A stretch of 64,000 nt of DNA from Peptoniphilus_A sp001811425. GTDB taxonomy: Bacteria; Bacillota; Clostridia; Tissierellales; Peptoniphilaceae. Of this stretch, positions 7,921 to 17,094 are shown piece after piece. The translations under genes and the position numbers were made by a program. The stretch is from the NCBI RefSeq assembly GCF_001811425.1, contig NZ_KV804704.1, positions 28,538 to 92,537 of the forward strand, read 5' to 3'. Numbering within the stretch: the first letter of the stretch is position 1; each line of letters opens with the position of its first letter. The notes below the pieces were generated by a model. It was not told where the DNA came from and did no database searches. It saw only the letters and a program-made list of their open reading frames with translations.

Positions 7921-9009
7921 ATGAAACTTGGAATCGTAGGACTACCTAATGTTGGTAAGTCAACTTTATTTAATGCCCTAACAAGTGCTGGTGCTGAAGC
8001 TGCAAACTATCCCTTTGCAACTATTGAGCCCAATGTTGGGGTTGTAAATGTACCTGATGAACGATTAGACGTGCTTGCAAAGTTGAGCAAGTCAGAAAAA
8101 ATTGTTCACACTAATATAGAATTTTATGACATAGCTGGTCTTGTTAAGGGTGCCAGCAAGGGCGAAGGACTTGGAAATCAATTTTTATCAAATATTCGTG
8201 AAGTTGATGCCATTGTCCATGTAGTAAGATGCTTTGACGATGAAAATATTATTCACGTTGACGGCTCTATCGACCCTCTTCGTGATATTGAAAATATAAA
8301 TTTGGAATTAATTTTTTCAGACCTTGAACAAGTGGACAACAGATATGGCAAGGTAGTAAAAAAAGCTAGAGCAGAAAAATCTCTTGCCAAGGAAAGAGAT
8401 CTATTGGAAAAAATAAAATTAGCCTTGGAAGAAGGAAGACCTGCAAGAGAAGTTGAACTTGACGAGGAAGAAGAAAAAATCATAAAAAATTATTCTCTCC
8501 TAAGTGCAAAGCCTGTCATCTATGTCTGCAATGTGGCTGAAGAAGACATAAACAAGGAAGACAATGAATATGTAAAAAAAGTTAGAGCCTATGCAGAAAA
8601 ATCTGGCGACGAAGTTGTTGTCATCTCTGCAGAAATCGAAGCAGAAATTGCCGCTCTTGACCAAGATGAAAAGGAACTCTTCTTGGAAGAACTTGGTCTC
8701 GATTCCTCTGGTCTAGACAAGTTAATTAAGTCTTCCTACAAACTTTTAGGCTTAATTTCATTTTTAACTACGGGCGAAATGGAAACTAGGGCTTGGACTA
8801 TTAAGAAGGGCTCAAAGGCTCCAACAGCTGCAGGAAAAATCCACACAGATATGGAAAGGGGCTTTATTAAGGCTGACACTGTTAGCTACAAGGACTTAGT
8901 TGAGTCAGGTTCAGTTGCTGTGGCAAGAGAAAAGGGACTAATAAGAAGTGAAGGTAAGGATTATGTCGTAGAAGATGGCGATGTAATTGTATTTAAATTT
9001 AATGTATAG
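7921..9009 (+). CDS. ychF: Redox-regulated ATPase YchF
   Basis: A 362-residue Obg-family P-loop protein that binds ATP rather than GTP and associates with ribosomes. G1 is G-L-P-N-V-G-K-S-T at residues 7-15. G3 is D-I-A-G-L near residue 70. The G4 site is N-V-A-E-E-D instead of NKxD, the change that gives ATP preference. A coiled-coil insert (about residues 130-180) and a C-terminal TGS domain follow. GGAGG eight bases before the ATG at 7921 decides the start over an in-frame ATG 18 bases earlier. It opens a five-gene run to yraN. Confidence 0.95.
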   Translation: MKLGIVGLPNVGKSTLFNALTSAGAEAANYPFATIEPNVGVVNVPDERLDVLAKLSKSEKIVHTNIEFYDIAGLVKGASKGEGLGNQFLSNIREVDAIVHVVRCFDDENIIHVDGSIDPLRDIENINLELIFSDLEQVDNRYGKVVKKARAEKSLAKERDLLEKIKLALEEGRPAREVELDEEEEKIIKNYSLLSAKPVIYVCNVAEEDINKEDNEYVKKVRAYAEKSGDEVVVISAEIEAEIAALDQDEKELFLEELGLDSSGLDKLIKSSYKLLGLISFLTTGEMETRAWTIKKGSKAPTAAGKIHTDMERGFIKADTVSYKDLVESGSVAVAREKGLIRSEGKDYVVEDGDVIVFKFNV

Positions 9010-9016
9010 GTGATTT

Positions 9017-9844
9017 ATGATTAAAATGGTTTCTATGGATTTAGATGAAACTCTTTTGACTACAGATAAGGTCATTACAGAGAGTTTTGAATCCTTTGTA
9101 AATAAACTAAAATCAAATAATATTATTCCAGTAGTGGCAACGGGAAGAGAATACTATTCTGCCCATAAATTTGTGGGAAATAAGGTAGACATAGATTTAA
9201 TTTGCAACAATGGAAATGTAATTAGAGATAATTTATCTGGCAAGGTTCATTATGTAAATCCAATTAGTGACGAGGACTTAAAGAGGGTCATGGCCTTTGA
9301 TGACAATGACAAAGTCTTTACATCACTTCACATCCAAAGAGATGATGGCATTGATCTTGTCTACAAGAAAAAGAATTTTACAAATTTTGAGGGCACTTAT
9401 GTTGACGCCTTTAGGGGAAGAAATCTAGGATTAGATGATTTCGACAACTTAGAGGGCAATCCTCTTTCCATTGTCTTTGCAGGAAGCCATGACGATTTAG
9501 TAAGCCTTAGAAATAGGATGAGAGACGAAATTTCTGATAGATTTAATTTTCACATTATGAAGATTAGGAGAGAGCCAAAGTGGATGCTGGAAGTCTTGCA
9601 AAAATCTGGCGACAAATTTTATGGCGTAAAAAAATACGCAGAAATTAGGGGAATTGACTTAAAAGATGTTGCAGCAATTGGCGACGACTCCAACGATGTA
9701 ATGCTTATAAAGTCTGTTGGCCTTGGCATTGCCATGAAAAATGGCGTTGAGAGACTAAGAGAAGCGGCCGATGTGGTGTCTGACTTTGACAACAATAGTG
9801 ATGGAGCAGTAAAAATTTTAGACAAGGTTTTATTTGGTGATTAA
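9017..9844 (+). CDS. Cof-type HAD-IIB family phosphatase
   Basis: A 275-residue haloacid dehalogenase-like hydrolase, probably a sugar-phosphate or nucleotide phosphatase. Motif I is D-L-D-E-T near residues 8-12 (nucleophile Asp8), motif II is V-A-T-G-R-E near 40, and motif IV is G-D-D-S-N-D near 220. The middle holds the IIB cap domain. The substrate cannot be predicted. It starts eight bases after ychF with GGTGA upstream and its TAA abuts the rbgA ATG directly. Confidence 0.9.
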   Translation: MIKMVSMDLDETLLTTDKVITESFESFVNKLKSNNIIPVVATGREYYSAHKFVGNKVDIDLICNNGNVIRDNLSGKVHYVNPISDEDLKRVMAFDDNDKVFTSLHIQRDDGIDLVYKKKNFTNFEGTYVDAFRGRNLGLDDFDNLEGNPLSIVFAGSHDDLVSLRNRMRDEISDRFNFHIMKIRREPKWMLEVLQKSGDKFYGVKKYAEIRGIDLKDVAAIGDDSNDVMLIKSVGLGIAMKNGVERLREAADVVSDFDNNSDGAVKILDKVLFGD

Positions 9845-10696
9845 ATGAATATTAACTGGTATCCAGGTCACATGAAAAAGACCATTGAGGACATAGAGGA
9901 AAAATTAAAACTCGTGGATTTTGTAATCGAGATAATTGACTCTCGCATTCCCTATTCAAGTAGGAACCCTCTCTTTAAGGACCTTTTAAAAAATAAAAAG
10001 AGACTTTTAATTTTTAATAAGTCTGATTTATCAGATCCAAAATTAAATGAAGAGTGGATGGAAAAAATTACTGACGAAAATAATTTTGCCATATCTTACA
10101 ATGCCATGAAGCCCAATGTAAATTTAGTTGTAAAAAAATCAGAAGAACTCATGGCAGAGGAGATAAAAAAATACCAGGACAAGGGTCTAAAGAAAGGTCC
10201 ACTTCGTGCCATGATTGTGGGCATACCCAATTCTGGCAAGTCAACTTTTATAAATTCAATTTCTGGCACGAAATCTGCAAGAACTGGCAACAGACCTGGA
10301 GTTACAAAGACAAATCAGTGGATAAAGATTCACTCAAAGCTTCATCTCCTAGACACGCCAGGAGTTTTGTGGCCAAAATTCGAAGAAAAAGTTGGACTTA
10401 ACCTTGCCTTTACTGGTGCCATAAAAGATGAAATTATGGATAGGGAAACTCTAGCCTTAAAATTAATTGAAAAATTAAAAAATATTGCACCAGCTTCTCT
10501 TGAAGAGAGATATAAAATTTCTGACATAAAAGAAATGTCGCCCCTTGAAATTATGGATGAAATTGGAAAAAACAGGGGCGCCCTTATGCGTGGGGGTCTC
10601 ATAGATTATGAAAAAGTTTCTGGAATTATCTTAGATGAATTTAGAAAGGGAACTCTTGGAAGAATAACTTTGGAGGAGCCCAATGAATTTTTATAA
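9845..10696 (+). CDS. ylqF: Ribosome biogenesis GTPase RbgA (YlqF)
   Basis: A 283-residue circularly permuted GTPase that helps a late step of 50S subunit assembly. The permuted order is visible: G4 (N-K-S-D) near residue 58 precedes G1 (G-I-P-N-S-G-K-S-T) near 126 and G3 (D-T-P-G) near 171. The N-terminal W-Y-P-G-H-M-K-K patch is characteristic. It starts directly after the HAD gene and overlaps rnhB by 14 bases; ylqF-rnhB adjacency is also seen in Bacillus. Confidence 0.95.
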   Translation: MNINWYPGHMKKTIEDIEEKLKLVDFVIEIIDSRIPYSSRNPLFKDLLKNKKRLLIFNKSDLSDPKLNEEWMEKITDENNFAISYNAMKPNVNLVVKKSEELMAEEIKKYQDKGLKKGPLRAMIVGIPNSGKSTFINSISGTKSARTGNRPGVTKTNQWIKIHSKLHLLDTPGVLWPKFEEKVGLNLAFTGAIKDEIMDRETLALKLIEKLKNIAPASLEERYKISDIKEMSPLEIMDEIGKNRGALMRGGLIDYEKVSGIILDEFRKGTLGRITLEEPNEFL

Positions 10697-11300
10697 TTTT
10701 GAAAATGAATATTACGAAAAGGGCTACAAAAATATCTGCGGCATTGACGAAGTTGGCAGGGGTTGCCTCTTTGGCGATGTAGTTTCCTGCGCAATTATCA
10801 TGCCCAAGGATGACTTCATCGAGGGAGTAAATGATTCAAAAAAACTTAGTCCCAAAAAGAGAGAAGAACTCTACCCAAAAATTTTGGAGTCCTGCCTTGC
10901 TGTTGGCATAGGAAGAGCAAACCCAGATATAATTGACAAGGTAAATATAAAAATGGCGACACACATTTCCATGATAAATGCTCTTGAAAATTTGCGCGAC
11001 AAGGAAGGCAAAAAAGTTAGTGCTGATTGTGTCTTAATAGATGCAGAGACAATTGAAACTGGAATTTTTCAAAAGGCAATCATTAAGGGCGACGAGTCCT
11101 GCTACTCCATTGCCTGTGCCTCTATAATTGCAAAGGTCTATAGGGATAATCTTTGCGACAAGTGGGCAGAAGAATATCCTCATTACGGCATCGAAAAGCA
11201 CAAAGGCTATGCCACAAAGTATCACAGAGAGGCACTTAAGGCTTATGGTCCAACAGAAATGCACAGAAAATCTTTTTTGAAGAATATAAAATCATGGTAG
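10683..11300 (+). CDS. rnhB: Ribonuclease HII
   Basis: A 205-residue enzyme that cuts RNA in RNA-DNA hybrids and removes misincorporated ribonucleotides. It has the diagnostic G-I-D-E-V-G-R-G near residue 20, carrying the first two metal-binding acids, further Asp residues in V-L-I-D-A-E near 118, and the S-I-I-A-K-V-Y-R-D segment near 145. The start lies within the end of ylqF with a GGAGG site. Confidence 0.95.
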   Translation: MNFYNFENEYYEKGYKNICGIDEVGRGCLFGDVVSCAIIMPKDDFIEGVNDSKKLSPKKREELYPKILESCLAVGIGRANPDIIDKVNIKMATHISMINALENLRDKEGKKVSADCVLIDAETIETGIFQKAIIKGDESCYSIACASIIAKVYRDNLCDKWAEEYPHYGIEKHKGYATKYHREALKAYGPTEMHRKSFLKNIKSW

Positions 11301-11653
11301 GACACAATTTATTTTTTGGAAATCGTGGAGAGGACATTGCCACAAAATTTTTGGAGCAAAAGGGCTATGTAATATTAGAAAGAAATTACAGGGCTCTAGG
11401 GACAGAGATTGACATTATAGCAAGGGGCAAGGATGAAATTGTTTTTGTTGAAGTGAAGTCTCGTAACTCAAGAAAGTATGGCGACGCCTACGAAGCTGTC
11501 ACTGAATTTAAAATGCAAAACATTATTCAAACTGCCACTGCATATATTATGGAGAAAAATCTTTTTGACATAATGGTGCGTTTTGACATAATTGAAATTT
11601 ATTTTAGGGAAAAGGAAATCAATCACATAGAGTCGGCATTTATGCTTTCATAA
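11294..11653 (+). CDS. YraN family (UPF0102) nuclease-like protein
   Basis: A 119-residue protein with a PD-(D/E)XK-type core: G-T-E-I-D-I-I-A then F-V-E-V-K-S-R around residues 35-55, and R-G-E-D-I-A-T-K-F-L near the start. YraN proteins are widespread and poorly understood, often linked to DNA repair or recombination genes. Here it overlaps rnhB by seven bases and is the last gene before a terminator, as in many genomes with rnhB-yraN. The ribosome site is weak, fitting coupled translation. Confidence 0.88.
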   Translation: MVGHNLFFGNRGEDIATKFLEQKGYVILERNYRALGTEIDIIARGKDEIVFVEVKSRNSRKYGDAYEAVTEFKMQNIIQTATAYIMEKNLFDIMVRFDIIEIYFREKEINHIESAFMLS

Positions 11654-11677
11654 ACTAGGTTAAGCCTAGTTTTTTTA
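11652..11677 (+). terminator. Intrinsic terminator after yraN
   Basis: AAACTAGG, five-base loop, CCTAGTTT, then T-run. It begins at the yraN stop codon. Confidence 0.85.
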
Positions 11678-11691
11678 TTTGCAATAAATAT

Positions 11692-11719
11692 TTGATTATT
11701 AAAGAACTTGTGTTATTAT
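11692..11719 (+). promoter_or_regulatory. suf operon promoter
   Basis: TTGATT, 16 bases, TATTAT with a TG one base upstream of the -10. It ends 59 bases before the sufC ATG. I could not recognise an Rrf2 operator in it. Confidence 0.6.
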
Positions 11720-11778
11720 AGTTAATAGAAAAAAACATAGTAATTTTGTATGAATTATTTTTTATAAATGGAGGAAGT

Positions 11779-12525
11779 ATGACAGAGTTATTAAGAGTAG
11801 AAAATTTAAGTGCAGGCGTGGAAGATAAGGAGATCTTAAAAAATATAAATTTAAAAATTAATTACGGCGAAGTTCACGTAATTATGGGACCAAATGGTTC
11901 AGGTAAGTCCACACTTGCCAATGTAATTATGGATAATCCAGTTTACAATGTGACTAGCGGCAAAATATTTTTAGATGGCGAAGACATAAGTGACCTTACA
12001 ACAGACAAGAGAGCTAACAAGGGACTTTTTATGTCCTTCCAAAGTCCAGAAGAAGTGCCAGGAATTTCTGTAGAAAATTTTATTAGAACAGCTAAGTCTT
12101 TAAAGGAAGACAAGACAATTTCTATTTTAAAATTTAAAAAGGAAATCAAAAAGGAAATGGAAGAATTAAAAATGGATTCTTCTTATGCAGAGAGATACTT
12201 AAATGTTGGCTTCTCTGGTGGAGAAAAGAAGAAAAATGAAATTCTTCAAATGCTTATGCTAAATCCAAAGCTTGCCATTCTTGATGAAACAGACTCAGGA
12301 CTTGATGTTGATGCAACAAGAATAGTTTCTAGCGGAATTGAAAAGTTTTTAAATAAGGACAATGCAGTTTTAATTATCACTCACCACAAGGAACTTATAG
12401 ATAACATTAAACCTGATTTTGTTCACGTAATTTTAGACGGACAAATTGTAAAAGAAGGAGACGCTTCTCTAATTGATAAAATCGAAAAAGAAGGATTCAA
12501 TTGGATAAGAGAAGAGGTGAAATAA
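11779..12525 (+). CDS. sufC: Fe-S cluster assembly ATPase SufC
   Basis: A 248-residue ABC-type ATPase, the motor of the SufBCD scaffold. Walker A is G-P-N-G-S-G-K-S-T near residue 36; the SufC-type signature is G-F-S-G-G-E-K-K-K-N-E near 143; Walker B is L-A-I-L-D-E-T-D-S-G-L-D. The ATG at 11779 has GGAGG five bases upstream, which rules out a start 33 bases earlier. First gene of a run sufC-sufB-sufD-sufS-sufU with gaps of 1-7 bases or overlaps. Confidence 0.96.
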   Translation: MTELLRVENLSAGVEDKEILKNINLKINYGEVHVIMGPNGSGKSTLANVIMDNPVYNVTSGKIFLDGEDISDLTTDKRANKGLFMSFQSPEEVPGISVENFIRTAKSLKEDKTISILKFKKEIKKEMEELKMDSSYAERYLNVGFSGGEKKKNEILQMLMLNPKLAILDETDSGLDVDATRIVSSGIEKFLNKDNAVLIITHHKELIDNIKPDFVHVILDGQIVKEGDASLIDKIEKEGFNWIREEVK

Positions 12526-13938
12526 TTGGCTAAGACAGAAAAAACTTATGTAGAAGACATGGACCGCGGCGTCTATGATATTAAAAATAAATTCACTTTT
12601 AGGTCCAAGACTGAAAAGGGACTTACAGAAGAGATTGTAAGACAAATTTCTGCTGAAAAGAATGAGCCAGAATGGATGCTTGAAAGTAGACTAAAGGCAT
12701 TAAAGATTTTTAATGAGAAGAAAAATCCTGACTGGGGTCCAGACCTTTCAGAAGTTGACATGGATAAAATCACAACTTACATCAGACCTGATGCTGACAT
12801 GTCTGACGACTGGAAAAATGTTCCTGACGAAATAAGAGACACCTTTGATAAGCTTGGCATACCTGAAGCTGAAAAGGAAGCTATGCTTTCTGGTGTTGGA
12901 GCACAATATGATTCTGAAGTAGTCTATCACAACATTCAAAAATATTTATCTGACCAAGGAGTTATTTACACTGACTTTGAAAGTGGCCTTAAAAAATATC
13001 CAGAAATCGTAAAAAAGTATTTTAGCAAGTGCATTACGCCAAATCTTCACAAGTACGCTGCCCTTCACTATGCAGTTTGGTCTGGTGGCTCTTTTGTCTA
13101 TGTGCCAAAGGGAGTAAATGTAGATATACCTCTACAATCTTACTTTAGACTTAACGCTCCAGGTGCAGGACAATTTGAGCACACACTTATAATCGTAGAA
13201 GACGGAGCCTACTGTCACTTCATAGAAGGCTGTTCTGCTCCAAAGTACAATGTAATAAACTTACACGCAGGTGCAGTTGAACTTTTCGTTGGTCAAGATG
13301 CAACTCTTAGATATTCAACAATTGAAAACTGGTCAAGAAATATGTACAACTTAAACACAAAGAGAGCCATTGTTGAAAAAAATGGAAAGATTGAGTGGGT
13401 TTCAGGTTCCTTTGGTTCAAAGGTTTCAATGCTTTATCCTGCATCAATTTTAGTTGGAGAAAATGCATCTAGTGAATTTACGGGCATTTCCTTTGCAGGT
13501 GAGGGACAAAATCTTGACACAGGGGCACAAGTTGTTCACGCAGCACCACACACTAAGTCAACTATAAACACTAAGTCAATTTCCAAATCTGGCGGAATTG
13601 CAATTTATAGGGGACTCGTTGAAATAAAAGAAAATGCTGTGGGCTCAAAGAACTCAACATCCTGCGAGTCACTTATGCTTGACTCAATGTCTCGCTCTGA
13701 TACAATTCCTACAATAAATATCGAAAATAACGACATCGACATTGGACATGAAGCAAAGATCGGAAGAATTTCTGACTCTGTAATTTTTTATTTGATGTCA
13801 AGGGGAATTTCAGAACAAGAGGCAAAGGAAATGGTTGTAAGAGGATTTGCAGAGCCAATTGCCAAGGAACTTCCTATGGAATATGCAGTTGAGATGAACA
13901 ACCTCATTAACCTTGAACTTGTTGGAGCTATTGGGTAG
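12526..13938 (+). CDS. sufB: Fe-S cluster assembly scaffold SufB
   Basis: A 470-residue beta-helix protein on which clusters are built. The family features are visible: K-Y-F-S-K-C-I-T-P in the N-terminal half, H-Y-A-V-W-S-G-G-S-F-V-Y-V-P-K-G-V near residue 180, C-H-F-I-E-G-C-S-A-P-K-Y near 227, and the C-terminal V-I-F-Y-L-M-S-R-G-I-S. It starts with TTG immediately after the sufC TAA, with AGAGGTG upstream. It works with SufC and SufD. Confidence 0.96.
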   Translation: MAKTEKTYVEDMDRGVYDIKNKFTFRSKTEKGLTEEIVRQISAEKNEPEWMLESRLKALKIFNEKKNPDWGPDLSEVDMDKITTYIRPDADMSDDWKNVPDEIRDTFDKLGIPEAEKEAMLSGVGAQYDSEVVYHNIQKYLSDQGVIYTDFESGLKKYPEIVKKYFSKCITPNLHKYAALHYAVWSGGSFVYVPKGVNVDIPLQSYFRLNAPGAGQFEHTLIIVEDGAYCHFIEGCSAPKYNVINLHAGAVELFVGQDATLRYSTIENWSRNMYNLNTKRAIVEKNGKIEWVSGSFGSKVSMLYPASILVGENASSEFTGISFAGEGQNLDTGAQVVHAAPHTKSTINTKSISKSGGIAIYRGLVEIKENAVGSKNSTSCESLMLDSMSRSDTIPTINIENNDIDIGHEAKIGRISDSVIFYLMSRGISEQEAKEMVVRGFAEPIAKELPMEYAVEMNNLINLELVGAIG

Positions 13939-13945
13939 GTGAAAG

Positions 13946-14992
13946 ATGAATATTATTGGAAATGAAATTGCCTTTAAGACTTTTAGCTTTTTAAAGGTAA
14001 ATGAAACTGAAATAAAAATCCCTGAAATTAAAGGGATCTTATATAGAGAAGTTGGAGAAAAAAATCCAGGAGAAATTTCTGAATTTGAAAAAATAAAATA
14101 TGGAATTTCAGAAGATGCACTAGAATTAAATAGAAAATATTTAAATTATTATAATTCTTACGAGGCAAAAGAAGGTGAAGAGAGAGAAGACTTTAAGTTA
14201 TTTGAATTAGATGACGATTATTCTGAACTCTTTGATCTTCATCACATTCTTGCAGAAAAAAATTCAAAATTAAAAGTAGTTTTAGACTACACATCTTCTG
14301 GTCAAGGTGAAAAATTTAGAAATTCTGTAATAAAAGTTCTTGCAAGGGAAAATTCTGAAGTAGAAGTTTTTGTCATTGCGAGAGATGATGACAAGTCTCT
14401 TGTCCTTGAATCCATTGGCATTTATACAGAAGATGGAGCAAAGGTAACTCTTCACCAATATGAACTTGGAGCAGGAAAACTTTACACAAATTATAAGTGC
14501 GAGTTAATTGGAGAAAAGTCTCAGTCAATAGTAGATTCAATTTACTTTGGTCAAAGAGACGAGTATCTAAACATGAATTACGACATGATTCACAGGGGAA
14601 AGAAGACTGAGTCAGATATTTTGGTTAATGGAGCCTTAAAGGACAGAGCCTTTAAAAACTTTAAGTCAAACCTACAATTTATTGAAGGGGCGAGGGGTGC
14701 TGTTGGCTCAGAAGAAGAGTATTCAATTTTACTTGATGACACAGTTCATTCAGTGTCAGTGCCACTAATGCTTGCCCACGAAGACGATGTAGTTGGCAAT
14801 CACGCATCAAGTGCAGGTAAGCTTGACATGGACCAAATATTTTATTTAATGTCTAGGGGCATTAGCCACGAAGAAGCGGAAGCCTTAATAGTTGAATCCA
14901 AATTTTCTCGTGCAATTGACGCTCTTTCTGATGAAAAGTTGAGAGAAGAAGTTTGGGATTCAGTTAGGAAAATTATAAAGAGAGGAAATTAA
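13946..14992 (+). CDS. sufD: Fe-S cluster assembly protein SufD
   Basis: A 348-residue paralogue of SufB that completes the SufBC2D scaffold. The C-terminal domain (about residues 230-340) has the conserved S-A-G-K-L-D-M-D-Q-I-F-Y-L-M-S-R-G-I patch; the N-terminal part is diverged, as usual. H-E-D-D-V-V-G-N-H-A-S-S near residue 280 carries the histidine region used at the SufB-SufD interface. TAGGTGA before the ATG; only one base separates it from sufS. Confidence 0.93.
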   Translation: MNIIGNEIAFKTFSFLKVNETEIKIPEIKGILYREVGEKNPGEISEFEKIKYGISEDALELNRKYLNYYNSYEAKEGEEREDFKLFELDDDYSELFDLHHILAEKNSKLKVVLDYTSSGQGEKFRNSVIKVLARENSEVEVFVIARDDDKSLVLESIGIYTEDGAKVTLHQYELGAGKLYTNYKCELIGEKSQSIVDSIYFGQRDEYLNMNYDMIHRGKKTESDILVNGALKDRAFKNFKSNLQFIEGARGAVGSEEEYSILLDDTVHSVSVPLMLAHEDDVVGNHASSAGKLDMDQIFYLMSRGISHEEAEALIVESKFSRAIDALSDEKLREEVWDSVRKIIKRGN

Positions 14993-14993
14993 T

Positions 14994-16235
14994 ATGTTTA
15001 CAAAAAATGAAATTGAAGATATTAGAAAAGAGTTTCCCTTTTTAAAATTAAAGCCAAATGGTAAAGACATTGTCTACTTTGACAATGGAGCAACTACACA
15101 AAAGCCTCGTGAGATTATAGAAAATATAAAGAATTTTTATGAAAATGAAAATGGAAACCCTCACAGGGGAGCTCACTATCTTGCCATGAAGTCCACAGAA
15201 GTTTATGAAGATGCAAGACAAAAGGTTGCTGACTTTGTGGGAGCAAAAAAGGCAAGTGAAATTGTATTTTTAAGAAATGCAACAGAAGCACTAAATTTAA
15301 TTGCCTACTCCTATGGACTTAACAATTTAAGCCAGGGTGACGAAATTTTAATTTCAATAATGGAGCACCACTCAAACCTAGTTCCTTGGCAAGAAGTTGC
15401 CAAAAAAACTGGGGCAAAATTAAAATATTTATACATTGACGAGGACAAACAAATTCCTTTTTCTGAAATTGAAGAAAAAGTCACTGAAAAGACAAAAATT
15501 TTGTCAATAACAGGTGCATCCAATGTAGTTGGAACAAATCCAGACATTGAAAAAATTGTAAAATATGCAAGAGAAAAGTCTCCTGCAAAAATTATTTTAG
15601 ACGGTGCACAACTTGTTCCTCACAGAAAAGTAAATGTAAGCCAACTTGATGTTGACTTTCTTGCCTTTTCTGGTCACAAAATGTATTCTGCTCTAGGAAT
15701 TGGCGTCCTTTATGGCAAAGAAAAGCTCTTAAATGAAATGGAACCCTTCCTATCAGGTGGCGACATGATTGAATATGTTTACGAAGATAAGACAACTTTC
15801 TTAGATGCACCACAAAGGTTTGAAGCGGGAACTGCCAATGTTGAAGGGGCAGTAAACCTTGCAGCAGCCATTGACTTTATAAATAAGTATGGCATGGATA
15901 AAATTGACGAATACGAAAGATATTTAACTGACTATTGCTACGATAAATTAAAAAAATTAGATTATCTTGAAGTTTACACAACAAGTAACAAAAACAGGGC
16001 GCCAGTTATATCTTTTAACTTTAAAGAAGCTCACCCTCACGATGTTGCATCAATTCTTGACACTTTTGGCATTGCCATAAGATCGGGTCACCACTGTGCC
16101 CAACCACTTCACAGATTTTTGGGCTCAAACTTTTCTTGTAGAGCAAGTTTTGCGATTTATAATACAGTGGAAGAAATTGATTATTTCGTTGAACATCTTG
16201 AAGATGTAAGGAGGATTTTGGGAATTGAATCTTGA
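14994..16235 (+). CDS. sufS: Cysteine desulfurase SufS (class II)
   Basis: A 413-residue PLP enzyme that takes sulfur from cysteine and passes it to SufU. PLP-binding Lys lies in F-S-G-H-K-M near residue 226 and the acceptor Cys in R-S-G-H-H-C-A-Q-P near 363. This compact R-x-G-H-H-C loop is the class II (SufS) type. Substrate pocket residues in T-G-A-S-N-V-V-G-T and D-G-A-Q are present. It overlaps sufU by 11 bases, supporting a working SufS-SufU pair. Confidence 0.96.
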   Translation: MFTKNEIEDIRKEFPFLKLKPNGKDIVYFDNGATTQKPREIIENIKNFYENENGNPHRGAHYLAMKSTEVYEDARQKVADFVGAKKASEIVFLRNATEALNLIAYSYGLNNLSQGDEILISIMEHHSNLVPWQEVAKKTGAKLKYLYIDEDKQIPFSEIEEKVTEKTKILSITGASNVVGTNPDIEKIVKYAREKSPAKIILDGAQLVPHRKVNVSQLDVDFLAFSGHKMYSALGIGVLYGKEKLLNEMEPFLSGGDMIEYVYEDKTTFLDAPQRFEAGTANVEGAVNLAAAIDFINKYGMDKIDEYERYLTDYCYDKLKKLDYLEVYTTSNKNRAPVISFNFKEAHPHDVASILDTFGIAIRSGHHCAQPLHRFLGSNFSCRASFAIYNTVEEIDYFVEHLEDVRRILGIES

Positions 16236-16680
16236 TAATATTTACACTGAATTAATTTTGGAGCATTCAAGAAATAAACACAATAGACATGAACTTGAGG
16301 ATTACACTCACAAGGAACTTGGACACAATCCAAGTTGTGGCGATGAAATTACTCTTGAATTAAAAGTAAAAGATGGAATAATAGAAGACATTTCTTATAC
16401 AGGTCATGGCTGTGCAATTTCACAAGCTTCTACATCAATAATGTGCGACAATTTAAAGGGCTTAAAGGTAGAAAAAGCCATTGAAAGGGCAAAAAAATTT
16501 ATAGGAATGGTAAAGGGAGAAGTTACAGACCCCGATGAACTAGAAGATCTTGACGATGCCATTGCCTTTGAATCTATTAGCACACTTCCTGCCAGAGTTA
16601 AGTGCGCAGTCCTTTCCTGGTACACCTTAAAGGACATGTTAGAAAATAATAAAGAAGAAGGATCTTTTATTCCATCATAA
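16225..16680 (+). CDS. sufU: Zinc-dependent sulfurtransferase SufU
   Basis: A 151-residue protein that accepts persulfide sulfur from SufS. Zinc ligands typical of Firmicute SufU are visible: Cys38 and Asp40 in P-S-C-G-D, Cys63 in G-H-G-C-A, and Cys127 in V-K-C-A-V-L-S-W. The insertion between Cys63 and Cys127 marks SufU rather than the scaffold IscU. The start is TTG at 16225 inside sufS, with AAGGAGG nine bases upstream. Confidence 0.94.
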   Translation: MNLDNIYTELILEHSRNKHNRHELEDYTHKELGHNPSCGDEITLELKVKDGIIEDISYTGHGCAISQASTSIMCDNLKGLKVEKAIERAKKFIGMVKGEVTDPDELEDLDDAIAFESISTLPARVKCAVLSWYTLKDMLENNKEEGSFIPS

Positions 16681-16691
16681 GAGGTGATTAA

Positions 16692-17087
16692 ATGAAACTT
16701 TCTACAAAAGGCCGTTACGGTTTAATGGCAATGTATAATTTAAAGGAAAATATGGGCAAGGGTCCCATTGCACTAAAGGATATTGCAAAGGAAGAAAATT
16801 TATCTGAGTCTTACTTGGAGCAACTCTTCACACTCCTTAGGAAGGCTGACCTTGTGAAATCTATAAGAGGAGCAGGCGGCGGCTATGTCCTTTCGAGAGA
16901 CCCAAAGGAAATTGCAATAGGAGAAATAATAAATGCCCTTGAAGGGGACATGTCCCTTTCATGTTGCGACCTTGGCAAAAATTCCAATTGCGGCAAGCTT
17001 AAGGATTGTGCAACAAGAGATATTTTATCAAAACTTCAAGGACAAATTGAAGATGTAATGGAGTCCATGACTCTAGCAGACATGTGA
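16692..17087 (+). CDS. Rrf2 family regulator, IscR-like
   Basis: A 131-residue dimeric winged-helix regulator. The helix-turn-helix spans about residues 26-60 (L-S-E-S-Y-L-E-Q-L-F), followed by the wing R-G-A-G-G-G-Y-V-L. Cys91, Cys92, Cys100 and Cys106 sit where IscR has its three cluster ligands (E. coli 92, 98, 104), so it may bind a [2Fe-2S] cluster and sense Fe-S status. By position it corresponds to B. subtilis CymR, which senses cysteine and lacks these cysteines. By inference it controls the suf operon and the next gene; I found no operator. Confidence 0.88.
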   Translation: MKLSTKGRYGLMAMYNLKENMGKGPIALKDIAKEENLSESYLEQLFTLLRKADLVKSIRGAGGGYVLSRDPKEIAIGEIINALEGDMSLSCCDLGKNSNCGKLKDCATRDILSKLQGQIEDVMESMTLADM

Positions 17088-17094
17088 GGTTATT